Shown here: positions 7,745 through 17,500 of the stretch, piece after piece
Numbering within the stretch: the stretch's first letter is position 1
Layout of the letters: each line of letters opens with the position of its first letter
Assembly: GCA_030690515.1 (NCBI GenBank)
Contig: JAUYGP010000389.1
Span: 1-21,308, forward strand
Direction of reading: 5' to 3'
Length of the DNA stretch: 21,308 nt
Origin: Giesbergeria sp.
GTDB lineage: Bacteria; Pseudomonadota; Gammaproteobacteria; Burkholderiales; Burkholderiaceae_C
Translations under genes and position numbers: made by a program
Notes under the pieces: generated by a model
The model's database searches: none
What the model was told of the DNA's origin: nothing
The model's input: only the letters and a program-made list of their open reading frames with translations

Positions 7745-8233
7745 TCAGTGCTTCATGCCCATGCCATGCGCACCGGCAGCACCGGGGGCCTGTACGGACA
7801 CCGGCACCTGCAGCTGCATCTGGCTCTCGGCGCCCTGGGCGTCCTTGAACACCAGCGTCAGCGGCACAGTGGCGCCCTTGGCCAGCGGGGCCTTCAGATC
7901 CATCAGCATGACGTGGTAGCCACCGGGCTTGAGTTCCACGGCCTTGCCTGCGGGCAGTTCCAGGGAAGGAACGGCGCGCATCTTCATCACGTCACCGTCC
8001 ATCTTCATCTCATGTACCTCGGTCACACCGGCCGCGGGCGACTCGGCGCGCACCAGGCTGGTAGCCTGCGCTGCGGTCAGGCGCATGAAGGCGCCCGTGG
8101 CTTTTTGGCCCGGCACGCTGGCACGGGCCCAGGCACCATCGACGGCCACCGGGGCGGCGGTTTGGGCATGGGCGGCGCCGGTCAACAAAGTGGCGGCGAG
8201 GAACAGGGGGGTAGTAATACGGGACAGGGACAT
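7745..8233 (-). CDS. Periplasmic copper chaperone PCu(A)C
   Basis: 162 residues from the ATG at 8233, chosen because GGAGA lies five bases upstream and because the signal peptide (cut after AHA at 23) then begins at residue 1; an in-frame ATG eight codons earlier lacks this. The copper site of the family is complete: H74 and M76 in VHEMKM, M85 in DVMKMR, then 21 residues to H107-V-M109 in PGGYHVML. PCu(A)C binds Cu(I) in the periplasm and helps to load the CuA or CuB centre of cytochrome c oxidase, often with a Sco protein; no Sco gene is visible here. The C-terminus ends HGMGMKH, an extra His/Met cluster that could hold more copper. A DUF2946 gene lies upstream on the same strand, separated by a palindromic repeat. 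Confidence 0.92.
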   Translation of the reverse strand: MSLSRITTPLFLAATLLTGAAHAQTAAPVAVDGAWARASVPGQKATGAFMRLTAAQATSLVRAESPAAGVTEVHEMKMDGDVMKMRAVPSLELPAGKAVELKPGGYHVMLMDLKAPLAKGATVPLTLVFKDAQGAESQMQLQVPVSVQAPGAAGAHGMGMKH

Positions 8234-8303
8234 GGTTTTCTCCAAAGGAAACAACAAAAAAGAGGGTGGCGCCGCCAGTGCAGCGCACAGGGAAAAATAT
8301 CCA

Positions 8304-8356
8304 TAAAAACAGACTCTAGCGCTTTACCATCAAGCGCTAATAGCTATGATTTCAGG
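8304..8356. repeat. AT-rich palindromic intergenic repeat, copy A
   Basis: A perfect inverted repeat, AGCGCTT (8318-8324) and AAGCGCT (8332-8338) around a seven-base centre, sits in AT-rich flanks (AAAAACAGACTCT before, AATAGCTATGATTT after). It lies between the DUF2946 stop (8360) and the PCu(A)C start (8233). The palindrome and flanks align without gaps to a second copy at 15114-15175. I recall this type of AGCGCTT element between genes in Comamonadaceae genomes. On the transcript it would form a stable hairpin, so it may tune how much of the message reaches the PCu(A)C gene. The outer limits are approximate. Confidence 0.7.
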
Positions 8357-8359
8357 AGC

Positions 8360-8713
8360 TTAAGCGGCAACCGGCGGGCCACGGGCAGGCGGGGGCGCCG
8401 CCGTGCGCACGGCCACCGATGCCAGCACCCGGGGCGCCGCAGCATGTGCGGGGGGTACCAGCTGCGGCACCACCACCACCACGGGGGGCGGAGGTGCCAC
8501 GGCAGGGCTGCACAAGGGGCAATCGAGCGCATGGCCCACGGCAGGCAGCGCAGGCCCGCCAGACAGCACGAACTGGGCCTGGCCCGTGCCTGAACAGATA
8601 CGCTCCAGCGACGCCGTAGCCACGAAGGGCGACACCGTGGCCGCCCCGGCGGACAGGACAAACCATGCCAGCAGAAGACAGGCCAGCCAGCGGGAGCGGC
8701 GCAGGGATTGCAT
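8360..8713 (-). CDS. DUF2946 family protein, probable copper-related exported protein
   Basis: 117 residues from the ATG at 8713. A hydrophobic stretch at about 9-25 is a signal peptide or membrane anchor. The central HALDCPLCSP (H61, C65, C68) is the conserved core of DUF2946 and a likely metal site, followed by a low-complexity Pro/Val run (APPPPVVVVVPQLVPP) and an Ala/Pro tail. The frame is open 20 codons further upstream, but the hydrophobic N-terminus then starts too late. The function of DUF2946 is not established; members often sit beside PCu(A)C or TonB-type copper genes, as here. It starts 53 bases after the recD stop on the same strand, with no clear ribosome binding site. Confidence 0.75.
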   Translation of the reverse strand: MQSLRRSRWLACLLLAWFVLSAGAATVSPFVATASLERICSGTGQAQFVLSGGPALPAVGHALDCPLCSPAVAPPPPVVVVVPQLVPPAHAAAPRVLASVAVRTAAPPPARGPPVAA

Positions 8714-8766
8714 GGGTCCATTGTAGAAGGCGGCGATCCGCCCGCCGCCATCGCCCCGCAAGACGG

Positions 8767-10770
8767 TCAGCATCCGCCGTCAGCCGCCGAGAGTGGCTCC
8801 AGCCGCTCGCGCAGCCCACTGGCACGATAAGTGTGCGCCTGCACGGCCTGGGCCAGCAGGCCCGGTTGCGCCGCCACCAGGGTGAACGCCTGGCGTGCGC
8901 GGGTAATGCCGGTATAGACCAGCTCGCGCCCCAGCACCGCACCCGCGCGCGGTGGCAGCACCAGCACAGTGTGTTCAAACTCCGAGCCCTGGCTTTTGTG
9001 CACCGTCATGGCGAACGCGGTTTCCACATGGGCCAGGCGCGCCACGCCCACCGAGCGCAGTTGCGAGCCATCGGCAAAGTACACGCGCAGACCCGCCTGC
9101 GCGCTGGCGCCGGGCAGCGCAATGCCGATGTCGCCGTTGAAGACGCCCAGCGCCGCATCGTTGCGCGTAACCATGACGGGCCGCCCGGCATACCACTCGC
9201 CACGCCCACCCAGCAGGCCCGCGGCGCGCAGCGCGGCTTCGACGGCGCGGTTGAGCCCGGCGGCGCCCCACTCGCCCTCGCGCACGGCGCACAGCAGGCG
9301 AAAGCGTTCGAACGCGGTGAGCACGCGGCGCACCCAGTCCTCGTGCGCAAGGCCGTCTGACACGTCCGCGGGCGGTTGCGCCATGCAGGTGAGGTAATCG
9401 CGGTAGCAGGCCGATGCGCCGGGACGACCCTGCAGCGCCAGCCGCACCACCGCCGCGGCATCCACCCCCTCCAGCGCCAGCACGACCTGGGTGGCATCGT
9501 GCGCCAGCACCTGGCGGGCCGCAGCGCCATCGCCCTGGTTCACCGCCAGGGAGACCAGGCCGAGGGGACCGCCAAAACGGCGGCTCTCACGCAGCATGAC
9601 GGTGTGCTGGGCCAATGCGGGCGGCGTGCCCTGGGCTTGCAGGTACTGCACCGGAATGTGCTCACCCGCCGCCTGCAGCACATAGCGCGCGGTGTCTTCG
9701 CTGTAGCGCCCGGCCTGCGCATCGCGGCACAGGTCGCCCAGCACGGCTCCGGCTTCTACCGAGGCGAGCTGGTCCTTGTCGCCCAGGAACACCACGCGCG
9801 CACCGGCGGGCAGTGCGTCCAGCAGGGCGGCCATCATCTCCAGGTGCACCATGGAGGCCTCGTCCACGATGAGCACGTCCACATCCAGCGGGTGGGCCGC
9901 GTGGTGGCGAAAGTGCCGCGTGTCGGGCCGCGCCCCCAGCAGGCCATGCAGGGTGCGCGCCGCGCCCATGCGCCGGGCGAAGGCGTGCAGGTCCAGGGCA
10001 TCGCCCAGGCGCTGCTGCAACTCCTCCAAGGCCGCATCGATCGATTGTTTGAGCCGCGCAGCCGCCTTGCCGGTGGGCGCGGCCAGGGCCACGCGCAGGC
10101 GCTCGGGTTGCGGATCGACCGCAGCCAGCAGCGCCAGCAGGCGTGCGGCGGTATAGGTCTTGCCCGTGCCCGGCCCGCCGGTGATGACGCTCAGGCGCGA
10201 ACGCAGCGCGATCGCGCAGGCCACCTTCTGCCAGTCCACGCCACGCTCGGGCACCGTGGCATCGGAGGCAAAGAGGCGGTCCAGCCACTGGCGGGCCAGC
10301 GCCTCCTCCACCGGCTGGGGTGTGGCGGTGCGCGCCACCAGGGCCTGCACCACCCGTGTTTCGTCGCTCCAGTAACGGCGCAGGTACAGCAGCGGCGCCG
10401 CAGGGCTGCCGCCCAGCACCAGGGGCTGGCCTGCATCGGCCTGCAGCCCCGCCTGGCGCACCACAGGGCTGGCCTGCAGTGCGGCAATCCAGGCCTGTAG
10501 CCCGCTGGGCAAGGTGTGCCAACCGTCCTGCAGGGCCACTTGTGCATCGGCCGGCCAGCCCAGCAATGCGCCGGGGTCGCGCACCAGACTCTCCAGGGGC
10601 AGGCAGGTGTGGCCGCGCCCCTCCATGTGGGCGAGCAGGGCCGTGGCCACCAGCAGTGCGGGCGGTGCCTGCGGGTCCAGTTCCAGTACAAACGCGGCCA
10701 GTGCGCTGTCGAGCCGCCGCAGCCAGCCGGCATCGCTCCACTGGCGCAGGGTGGTCAGGGTGGTATTCAT
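8767..10770 (-). CDS. recD: RecD, 5'-3' helicase subunit of exonuclease V
   Basis: 667 residues, close to the family size (Escherichia coli RecD is 608). An N-terminal domain (about 1-150) that contacts RecC is followed by a superfamily 1B helicase: Walker A GGPGTGKT at 198-205, motif APTGKAAARL at 231-240, Walker B VDEAS at 302-306, FLGDKDQLASVEAG as motif III, and the C-terminal MTVHKSQGSEFEHTVLVLP and ELVYTGITRARQAFTLV motifs. RecD drives the complex along the 5'-ended strand. Its ATG overlaps the recB stop in ATGA, so translation is coupled. It is the last gene of the recC-recB-recD operon. All helicase motifs are intact. Confidence 0.97.
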   Translation of the reverse strand: MNTTLTTLRQWSDAGWLRRLDSALAAFVLELDPQAPPALLVATALLAHMEGRGHTCLPLESLVRDPGALLGWPADAQVALQDGWHTLPSGLQAWIAALQASPVVRQAGLQADAGQPLVLGGSPAAPLLYLRRYWSDETRVVQALVARTATPQPVEEALARQWLDRLFASDATVPERGVDWQKVACAIALRSRLSVITGGPGTGKTYTAARLLALLAAVDPQPERLRVALAAPTGKAAARLKQSIDAALEELQQRLGDALDLHAFARRMGAARTLHGLLGARPDTRHFRHHAAHPLDVDVLIVDEASMVHLEMMAALLDALPAGARVVFLGDKDQLASVEAGAVLGDLCRDAQAGRYSEDTARYVLQAAGEHIPVQYLQAQGTPPALAQHTVMLRESRRFGGPLGLVSLAVNQGDGAAARQVLAHDATQVVLALEGVDAAAVVRLALQGRPGASACYRDYLTCMAQPPADVSDGLAHEDWVRRVLTAFERFRLLCAVREGEWGAAGLNRAVEAALRAAGLLGGRGEWYAGRPVMVTRNDAALGVFNGDIGIALPGASAQAGLRVYFADGSQLRSVGVARLAHVETAFAMTVHKSQGSEFEHTVLVLPPRAGAVLGRELVYTGITRARQAFTLVAAQPGLLAQAVQAHTYRASGLRERLEPLSAADGGC

Positions 10771-13700
10771 GCGCCGTCCTCCGCCGCATCGAGCAGCGCG
10801 TCGAGCGCCGCCAGCAGTGCCAGCGGCGGCGGCACATGGTGCACGCCCTGCACGGGGCCGTCGATGCCGCGCAGAAAGAAATACAGCGCGCCGCCCAGGT
10901 GCTGGGCAGGCACATAGGCGCCCCCCAGACGCGCACGCAGTAGGCGGTGCAGCGCCAGCAGGTAGAGCGCCGCCTGCACGTCGTAGCGGTGCGCAGCCAT
11001 GGCGGCGTCCAGCGCCTCCGGGGTGTAGGCGCTACCCTGCCCGCCCAGGTGGTTGGACTTGTAGTCCAGCACCCAGTAGCGCCCGCCGTGTTCAAACACC
11101 AGATCCGCAAACCCCATGAGCATGCCGCGCAGCTCCCGCGCGGGCAAGGCAGGCCGCGCGTGGCCGGGCAGCAGGTGGGTGCGGCACAGCGCATCGATAT
11201 CGGCAGCGCGCAAGGCGTGCGCGGGCAGCCAGAACTCCATCTCGGGCAGCAGGCGTTCGAGCGCCTGCAAAGGCGCGCCCACCTCGGGCAGGGGCGTCTG
11301 CACCACGGCGCCCAGCCACTGCAGCACATCGTCGGCACGCTCGCCATGGCCTGCGCGCTCGCAGCGGCGGCGCAGGCGCTCGGCCAGCGCGGGCGTGCCC
11401 GGCAGGGCAAAGCCTTCGCCCGCCAGCCATTCAAGCTGGTCGTGCAGGAAATTACCGGCCAGTGCCCCCCGGGGGAAGCGGTGCCAGGCGGCGTCGGGGG
11501 CCGGTGCGGGCGGGGCGAACAAATCGTCCATCCAGCCTTGCGGTCGTTCCGACAGCGGCGCGGCCACAGGTACAGGCACACGGGCGGATTCCGGCGTCGG
11601 TGCGGCCCAGCCCTGTTCATCATCGGCCGGGCGCAGGGTCTGCGTGGCGGACAGCGCCGTGCCCGCTGCTGTCGCCGGGCGCACCAGTTGCGAGAAACTG
11701 CCAATGCCCCAGCGGCGCTCGAACACGGCGGCATAGGGCGCCTGCGCCTGCAGCGGGGCGGGCTGCGCACGCGCCGCCAGGCGGCTGCGCGGCACCTCGG
11801 GCGCAGCAGCGTGCAGCACGATCTCGCTCTGCCCCTGTGCCAACTGCTGCAGCGGGGCAAGCCATTCACCCGCCTCCAGCGCCGCGCCACCACTGAGCAG
11901 ATAGCCCATGGCGCTTTGGTGCGTGCAGCACTGCGCCCCCCGGCCCACCTTCAGTGCGGCAAAGCCCAGCCACAGCGCATGGCGCGCGCGCGTCAGCGCC
12001 ACATACAGCAGGCGCAGGTCTTCGCGCTGGCGTTCGTGGTCGGCCTGGGCGAGTGCAGCATCATCGAGCTGCAAGTGCAGCGTGCGCTGGCCCTGGGCAT
12101 CGGCCAGGTAGACAAAGCCTGTCGACTGGCGCGTGACTTCCCGAAAGCTGCAGGCAAACGGCAGGCAGACCACGGGGTATTCCAGCCCCTTGCTCTTGTG
12201 CACGGTGACCACTTTCACCAGGTCGGCATCGCTTTCCAGGCGCACGATCTGTTCGTCGCCGGTAGGCCGCCCCGCCTGCATTTGGTCGTGCAGCCAGCGG
12301 ATGAGCGCGTGCTCGCCATCGAGCTGCGCGCTGGCGTCCTGCAGCAGTTCGGCCAGGTGCAGGAAGTTGGTCAGGCGCCGCTCGCCCCCGCGCTCCTGCA
12401 GCCAACGGGCGGGCAGAGCGCACTGGTGCAGCGTCTGGCGCAGCATGGTCAGCACGCCCTGGCTCTGCCACACGCCGTGCAGCCCGCGCAGTTGCAGGCT
12501 GCGCGCGTCCAGGGCCTCGTCGCTGGTGGCCAGCGCGGCCAGTTCGTCCAGCGCCAGGCCCAGGGTGCGCGTGGCCAGGCCTGCGCGCAGCTTGCGTGCG
12601 TCAAGCGGTTCGGCCACGGCCTGCAGCCAGTACCACAGGTCGTGCGCCTCGTCGCTGTCGAACACCGAATCCTTGTCGGACAGATAGACCGAGGCCACGC
12701 CGCGCCGGTGCAGCTCGCGCCGGATGGCCTCGGCCTCGCGCCCGGTGCGCACCAGCACGGCGATATCGGCCGGGCGCAAACGCTGCAAGGGCTGGCCGGG
12801 CGGCGCAAAACCGGCCTGCGCATCGCCCAGCCAGCCCACAATCTGCTCGGCGCACCGCGCGGCAAAGCGCCGTTGGTGGTCGCCCGCGCTGAGCAGCTCC
12901 AGGTCGTGGTGGATGGCCAGGGCCGGCACAGGGCCTTCGGCGGTCCGGAACTGCTCTGCGCGACCCCGCGCCTGCACGGCGACAAAGGGCAGTGGGTTGT
13001 ACGGCGCGCCAGGCGTGCGAAAACGGAAAGCCCCCTCGCCCGGGCGTTCTTCGGCGCGCACAAAGGCGTGGTTGACGGCTGCCACCAGCGCGGCCGTGGA
13101 GCGGTGGTTGGTACCCAGCACGTAGTGCCGCCCGGCGGTGGCGCGGCGCGCCGCCAGGTAGCTGTGGATGTCGGCGCCGCGAAAACCATAGATGGATTGC
13201 TTGGGGTCGCCGATGAGCAGCAGCGCGGTATGCCGGTGGTTTTCCTGCGTGCGGTAGAGCTGGTCGAACAAGCGGTACTGCAGCGGCGAGGTGTCCTGGA
13301 ACTCGTCGATCAGCGCCACCGGGTACTGCGCGGTGATGCGTTCGCGCAGGCGCTCGCCATTCGGCCCGGCCAGGGCACGGTCGAGCCGCTGCGGCATGTC
13401 AGCAAAGCCAAAGCTGCCCGTCTGGCGCTTGAGCTGCGCCATGCGCTGCTGCACACGGGCGGCGGCATGCAGGCGCAGTGCCACGGCCGGGTCGGGTAGC
13501 GCCTGCTGGGCGGCCCGCAGATCGGCCAGGGCCTGGAAGTGTTCGGGCAATGCGATGGGCGGCGCGCCGTCCTTGCGCGCATCCAGCAGCCCCTCGGGAG
13601 TGAGACGGTTCCATGCGGCGGCGGTCAGCTCCAGCAACGCCGGCTCGGGGCTGTCGGCCCACGCCACGATTTGGTCCAGCCATGTTCGGTAGCTTGCCGG

Positions 13701-14528
13701 TTTGAGTCGGGTGCGGTTCCATTCACAGTCCTTGGGCGCGGTCTGGTCGTCCAGCCACTGGCGCATGTCCTGCGCACGCCCGGCCCAGCCGTGTTTCAGC
13801 GCGGCCACGGCGTCGCAGCGCGCCTGCTGGGCCTGCTGCACGCAGTCGGCCAGCGTGCCCGCGCCGGTGCCGGGCGGCAGGTCCTGCGCGGCCAGGCCGC
13901 GCATGTCGTCCACCAGCGCCTGCACGCCGCCCCACACGGCCAGCACGGCGTCCAGGGTGGCGCCGTCGAGCGGATAGCACTGCTGGCGCCAGTAGTCCTG
14001 CGCAGCCTCGGTCTGCACGGCGGTTTCGTCGGCGCACAGTTCCTCGTCAAACAGGTTGCCGCTGTCAAAGGCGTGTTCGCGCAGCATGCGCTGGCACCAG
14101 GCGTCGATGGTGTGCACGGCCGCGTCGTCCATGCCTTCGGCGGCCAGCGCCAGGCGCCAGGCGGCCTGGGTGCGCGCCGCGCCATCGGGGTAGGCGGCCA
14201 GCAGATCGGCCAGGAAGGCATCGTGCGCGGGCACGGCCGCCTCGCCCCGAAAGCACTGCGCCGCCGCTATCAGGCGGGCGCGGATACGGTCCGACAGTTC
14301 GCGCGTGGCGGCGCGGGTGAAGGTCATCACCAGAATGTCGGCCGGGCGCAGCGGGCGGGCAAAGGCCTGGCTGCCCCCGTGGCCGAGCACCAGGCGCAGG
14401 TAGAGCGCAGCAATGGTCCAGGTTTTGCCCGTGCCCGCGCTGGCCTCGATGAGGCGGCTGCCCCACAGCGGGAAATCGATGGCGTGCAGCGCCGTGCTGT
14501 CGGCGCCACTGTCCAGGGGCGGGATCAT
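10767..14528 (-). CDS. recB: RecB, 3'-5' helicase and nuclease subunit of exonuclease V
   Basis: 1253 residues (Escherichia coli RecB is 1180). The UvrD-like helicase begins with EASAGTGKTWTIAALYLRL (Walker A about 29-36), has the Walker B DEFQDT at 408-413, then LLIGDPKQSIYGFRGADI, and later VKVVTVHKSKGLEYPVVCLP and YVALTRARHALWLG. The C-terminal nuclease domain has GFADLVFEHGGRYWVLDYKSN, with D1142, D1155 and K1157 matching the catalytic D-(13)-D-x-K spacing of E. coli RecB, so the nuclease should be active. RecBCD resects double-strand breaks and loads RecA after Chi. Its start overlaps the recC stop, and its stop overlaps the recD start, both as ATGA. Confidence 0.97.
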   Translation of the reverse strand: MIPPLDSGADSTALHAIDFPLWGSRLIEASAGTGKTWTIAALYLRLVLGHGGSQAFARPLRPADILVMTFTRAATRELSDRIRARLIAAAQCFRGEAAVPAHDAFLADLLAAYPDGAARTQAAWRLALAAEGMDDAAVHTIDAWCQRMLREHAFDSGNLFDEELCADETAVQTEAAQDYWRQQCYPLDGATLDAVLAVWGGVQALVDDMRGLAAQDLPPGTGAGTLADCVQQAQQARCDAVAALKHGWAGRAQDMRQWLDDQTAPKDCEWNRTRLKPASYRTWLDQIVAWADSPEPALLELTAAAWNRLTPEGLLDARKDGAPPIALPEHFQALADLRAAQQALPDPAVALRLHAAARVQQRMAQLKRQTGSFGFADMPQRLDRALAGPNGERLRERITAQYPVALIDEFQDTSPLQYRLFDQLYRTQENHRHTALLLIGDPKQSIYGFRGADIHSYLAARRATAGRHYVLGTNHRSTAALVAAVNHAFVRAEERPGEGAFRFRTPGAPYNPLPFVAVQARGRAEQFRTAEGPVPALAIHHDLELLSAGDHQRRFAARCAEQIVGWLGDAQAGFAPPGQPLQRLRPADIAVLVRTGREAEAIRRELHRRGVASVYLSDKDSVFDSDEAHDLWYWLQAVAEPLDARKLRAGLATRTLGLALDELAALATSDEALDARSLQLRGLHGVWQSQGVLTMLRQTLHQCALPARWLQERGGERRLTNFLHLAELLQDASAQLDGEHALIRWLHDQMQAGRPTGDEQIVRLESDADLVKVVTVHKSKGLEYPVVCLPFACSFREVTRQSTGFVYLADAQGQRTLHLQLDDAALAQADHERQREDLRLLYVALTRARHALWLGFAALKVGRGAQCCTHQSAMGYLLSGGAALEAGEWLAPLQQLAQGQSEIVLHAAAPEVPRSRLAARAQPAPLQAQAPYAAVFERRWGIGSFSQLVRPATAAGTALSATQTLRPADDEQGWAAPTPESARVPVPVAAPLSERPQGWMDDLFAPPAPAPDAAWHRFPRGALAGNFLHDQLEWLAGEGFALPGTPALAERLRRRCERAGHGERADDVLQWLGAVVQTPLPEVGAPLQALERLLPEMEFWLPAHALRAADIDALCRTHLLPGHARPALPARELRGMLMGFADLVFEHGGRYWVLDYKSNHLGGQGSAYTPEALDAAMAAHRYDVQAALYLLALHRLLRARLGGAYVPAQHLGGALYFFLRGIDGPVQGVHHVPPPLALLAALDALLDAAEDGA

Positions 14529-17500
14529 GCGGCGTCTCCAGTTTCGGGAGAGGGGCTATCCGCTTCGGGGTGGATGCGGACCTGCACCTGCTCTCGGGCC
14601 CAGTCGGCCAGCGGCCCGCCAACGGACGCGGCCAGGGCTTCGAAGCGGCCGTCCTCGGTCAGCGTCTCGTAGTCGGGGTAGAGCCGCGCCAGGCAGGGTT
14701 CGGTGCCTTCGCCCTCCCGGTTGAATCCCCCTTCGTAGGTACTGGCCGCATCACCCCCGCCCGCCCAGGCCAGTGCGCTGCGCAGGGCAAAAGGCAGGGG
14801 CGCCTGCATGCCGTCGCGCCACACCTGCAGCAGGTGCACCAGGGTTGCGCGTGCGCTGTCGGGCGCGAGCGGCGTGCAGTGCAGCGTGGCATCGCGCCCC
14901 ACCAGCAAGCCGTGCACCGGGGCAGCGCTAGCGGCGGCCGCCAAGCTGCGCACCCAGGGCACGAGCAGCGCATCGGCGCGCACCGTGCCCTTGCGGGCGT
15001 CCTGCAGCAGGCGCGACGGCGTCACATCGAGCCACACGGGCAGGCCGTCCAGGCCGCACCGCAGGGGCTCCAGCCAGTCTTCGAGCACGACCGGCGCAGG
15101 TTCAGAATTTGGACAAAAAATGCCTTCAGCGCTTACTGGTATTGCGCTATAAGCCATCATTTTAATAGCATTTGATGGGTGCGTGGTGCAATACAACGGC
15201 AGGCGCTCGGCGGCGCTGGGGTGGTCGGCCTGCGCCTGCTGCCAGGCGTGCAGCAAAGGCAAAAGGCGCTCGGCCAGCCGGGCCTGGGCGCGGTCTGCCA
15301 GGCCGCCCAGCGGCAGGCTGCCGGCACGGCGCAGGCGTTGCAGGCGGCGCTCCAGCAAGACATCGACCGTCGCATCGCCGGGGGCGCTCTGCAGATCGGC
15401 CAGCACGCCGTCCAGCAGATCGCGCACGGTGCTGTATTCCTCCAGTCCGGCCAGGCCAAAGGATTCGTCGTCATCGCCCTCGTCCCGCGCCGGGTCGAAC
15501 ACCACGCCCAGCCGTTCGCGCAGGAAGGCGCGCGCCGGGTTGCGCAAAAACGCCGCCAGCGAGGCCACGCCCAGCGGTACACGCGGGTCGCACTCGAACG
15601 CGGGCAGCGGTGGCGCGGGCGGCTGTGCAGACGGCTCGGCGCTGTGCGCTGCGCGCCATTCGCGGGCATGGGTGAACAGGGCGGCATCGCCCTCGAAATA
15701 GCGGCGGCTGAAGGGCTGCAGCGGGTGCTCGGTGGTGCGCTGGGCCAGCACCTCGCCGCTCCAGCCCGCGGCCAGGTAGTCGCGCAGCTGCGACACCAGC
15801 ACCGAAGGCGGCTGCAGGCTGTTGTCGCGCACGCTGCGCCCGGTCCAGCCCACGTAGAGCACGCGCCGCGCAGACAGCAGGGCTTCGAGCATGAGCTGGC
15901 GGTCGTCGCTCTGGCGCGAGCGGTCGCCGGGGCGCGCCTGGCCACCCAGGGCCATCAGGTCGAAGTCGCTGCGCGGCGCGCGGCGCGGGTAGTCGCCGTC
16001 GTTCATGCCCAGCAGGCAGACCACCTCGAACGGAATGGCGCGCAGCGGCATGAGTGTGCAAAAGGTGACACCGCCCGCCCGGAAACGCTGGTTCAGCGAG
16101 GGCTGCTGCAAGGCATCGAGCCAGGCCTGGCGCGCCACGGGCAGCGGCAGCTCGTCCGCAAAACCGGCCTGCGCGCAGGTCTCCTGCCAGGTGGTGAGCG
16201 CGGCGTCGAGCGCCTGCAGCACCTGGCGGTCGTCCTCGCTGGCGGCCTGGGCGATGCCTGCCAGCAACGCACGGCAACGCACGGCCCAGCCTTCGGGCGT
16301 GGCCGGGGTGAGCGACGCGCGCCACCAGTGCTCCAGCTGTTCGAGCAGACCGGCGAGCGCGCCCGCCAGCTCGGCGTCCAGTCCGCCCACTTCGGTGTAG
16401 GGCTCGATCCCGGCAAACGCCGCGTCGCCCCCGGCATAGCCCAGGAGCATGCGGCGCAGGCCAAAGGCACCGGTGTTCTGGTCGCCGCAGGCGCCCAGGC
16501 CCAGGTGCTCGCGCTGCACTGCGCTCAACCCCCAGCGGATGCCCGCGCCAGCCATCCATTGCGCCAGCCGTGCCAACGATTCGGACGGCACGCCAAAGCG
16601 GGCCGCGATGGCGGGCACATCGAGCAGGTCGCGCAGCTCGCTCAAGGTGCAGCGCTGCTGCGGCAGACGCAGCAACCATTCGAGCGCGCCCACCAGCGGG
16701 TGGCTGGCACGGGCGCTCAGGTCGGCAATGTCGAACGGGATATGGCGCGCGTCGCTGCGCGGGTACTGGCCAAACACGGCCCGAATGGCGGGGGCCATGG
16801 TGTCGATGTCGGGCACCATGACCACGATGTCGCGCGGCTGCAGCGGCGCACCGCCGGGCGGGTCGGCCAGCAGCTGCAACAACTGGTCGTGCAGCACCTC
16901 GACCTCGCGCAGCGCACTGTGCGCCACATGAAAAACAATGGAGCGGTCGGCCGCGCGCGCCGCATGCCGGTCGTGCTCGGCCAGCGGCACCAGGTCGCGG
17001 ATGCGGTTTTGCACCTGTACCAGCAGGGGCGCATCGGCCGCCTCGTCCTCATCGAACAGGTCCACGCGCGGCAGGCCAAAGCGGGCCTGGGCCTGCTGTG
17101 CGTCGTCAAAGGCATCGAGCTGGCGCACAAAGTCGCGCGCCTGGCGGCCCCAGGCGGCCAGCAGCGGGTGGGCATGGGCGTGCATGGCCTCCAGCGGCAG
17201 CGCAGCCAGGTCGCGCCCGGCCCGCAGCGGCTGGCGGCGCTGCGCCATGCGCAGCAGCTCGCGGCCGTCGATGGTGTCGGCCCAGTGGAAGCGGCACGGG
17301 TTGGGAATGGCCAGCAGCACCTGGCTGTGCCGGGCCAGCGCTGCCAGCAACTGCAGCACCGGCAGGGGCACCTGCGCCATGCCGAACAGCACGATGCGGC
17401 GCGCCACCGGGCGGGCCAGCGGGGCGCCGCTGTGCAGCGCGTCCAGCACACGCTGGTGGATGTGCGGGCGGGTGCACTGGCGCTCGCGCTCGTCCAGCGT

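Noticed and set aside
9662..11893. A 743-codon minus-strand frame spanning recD and the end of recB
   Set aside because: Out-of-frame reading of two intact genes, very rich in Arg, Ala, Pro and Cys.
10947..13499. An 850-codon open frame on the plus strand opposite recB
   Set aside because: Same reasons: shadow of recB, with low-complexity Arg/Gln/His/Gly composition and no motifs.
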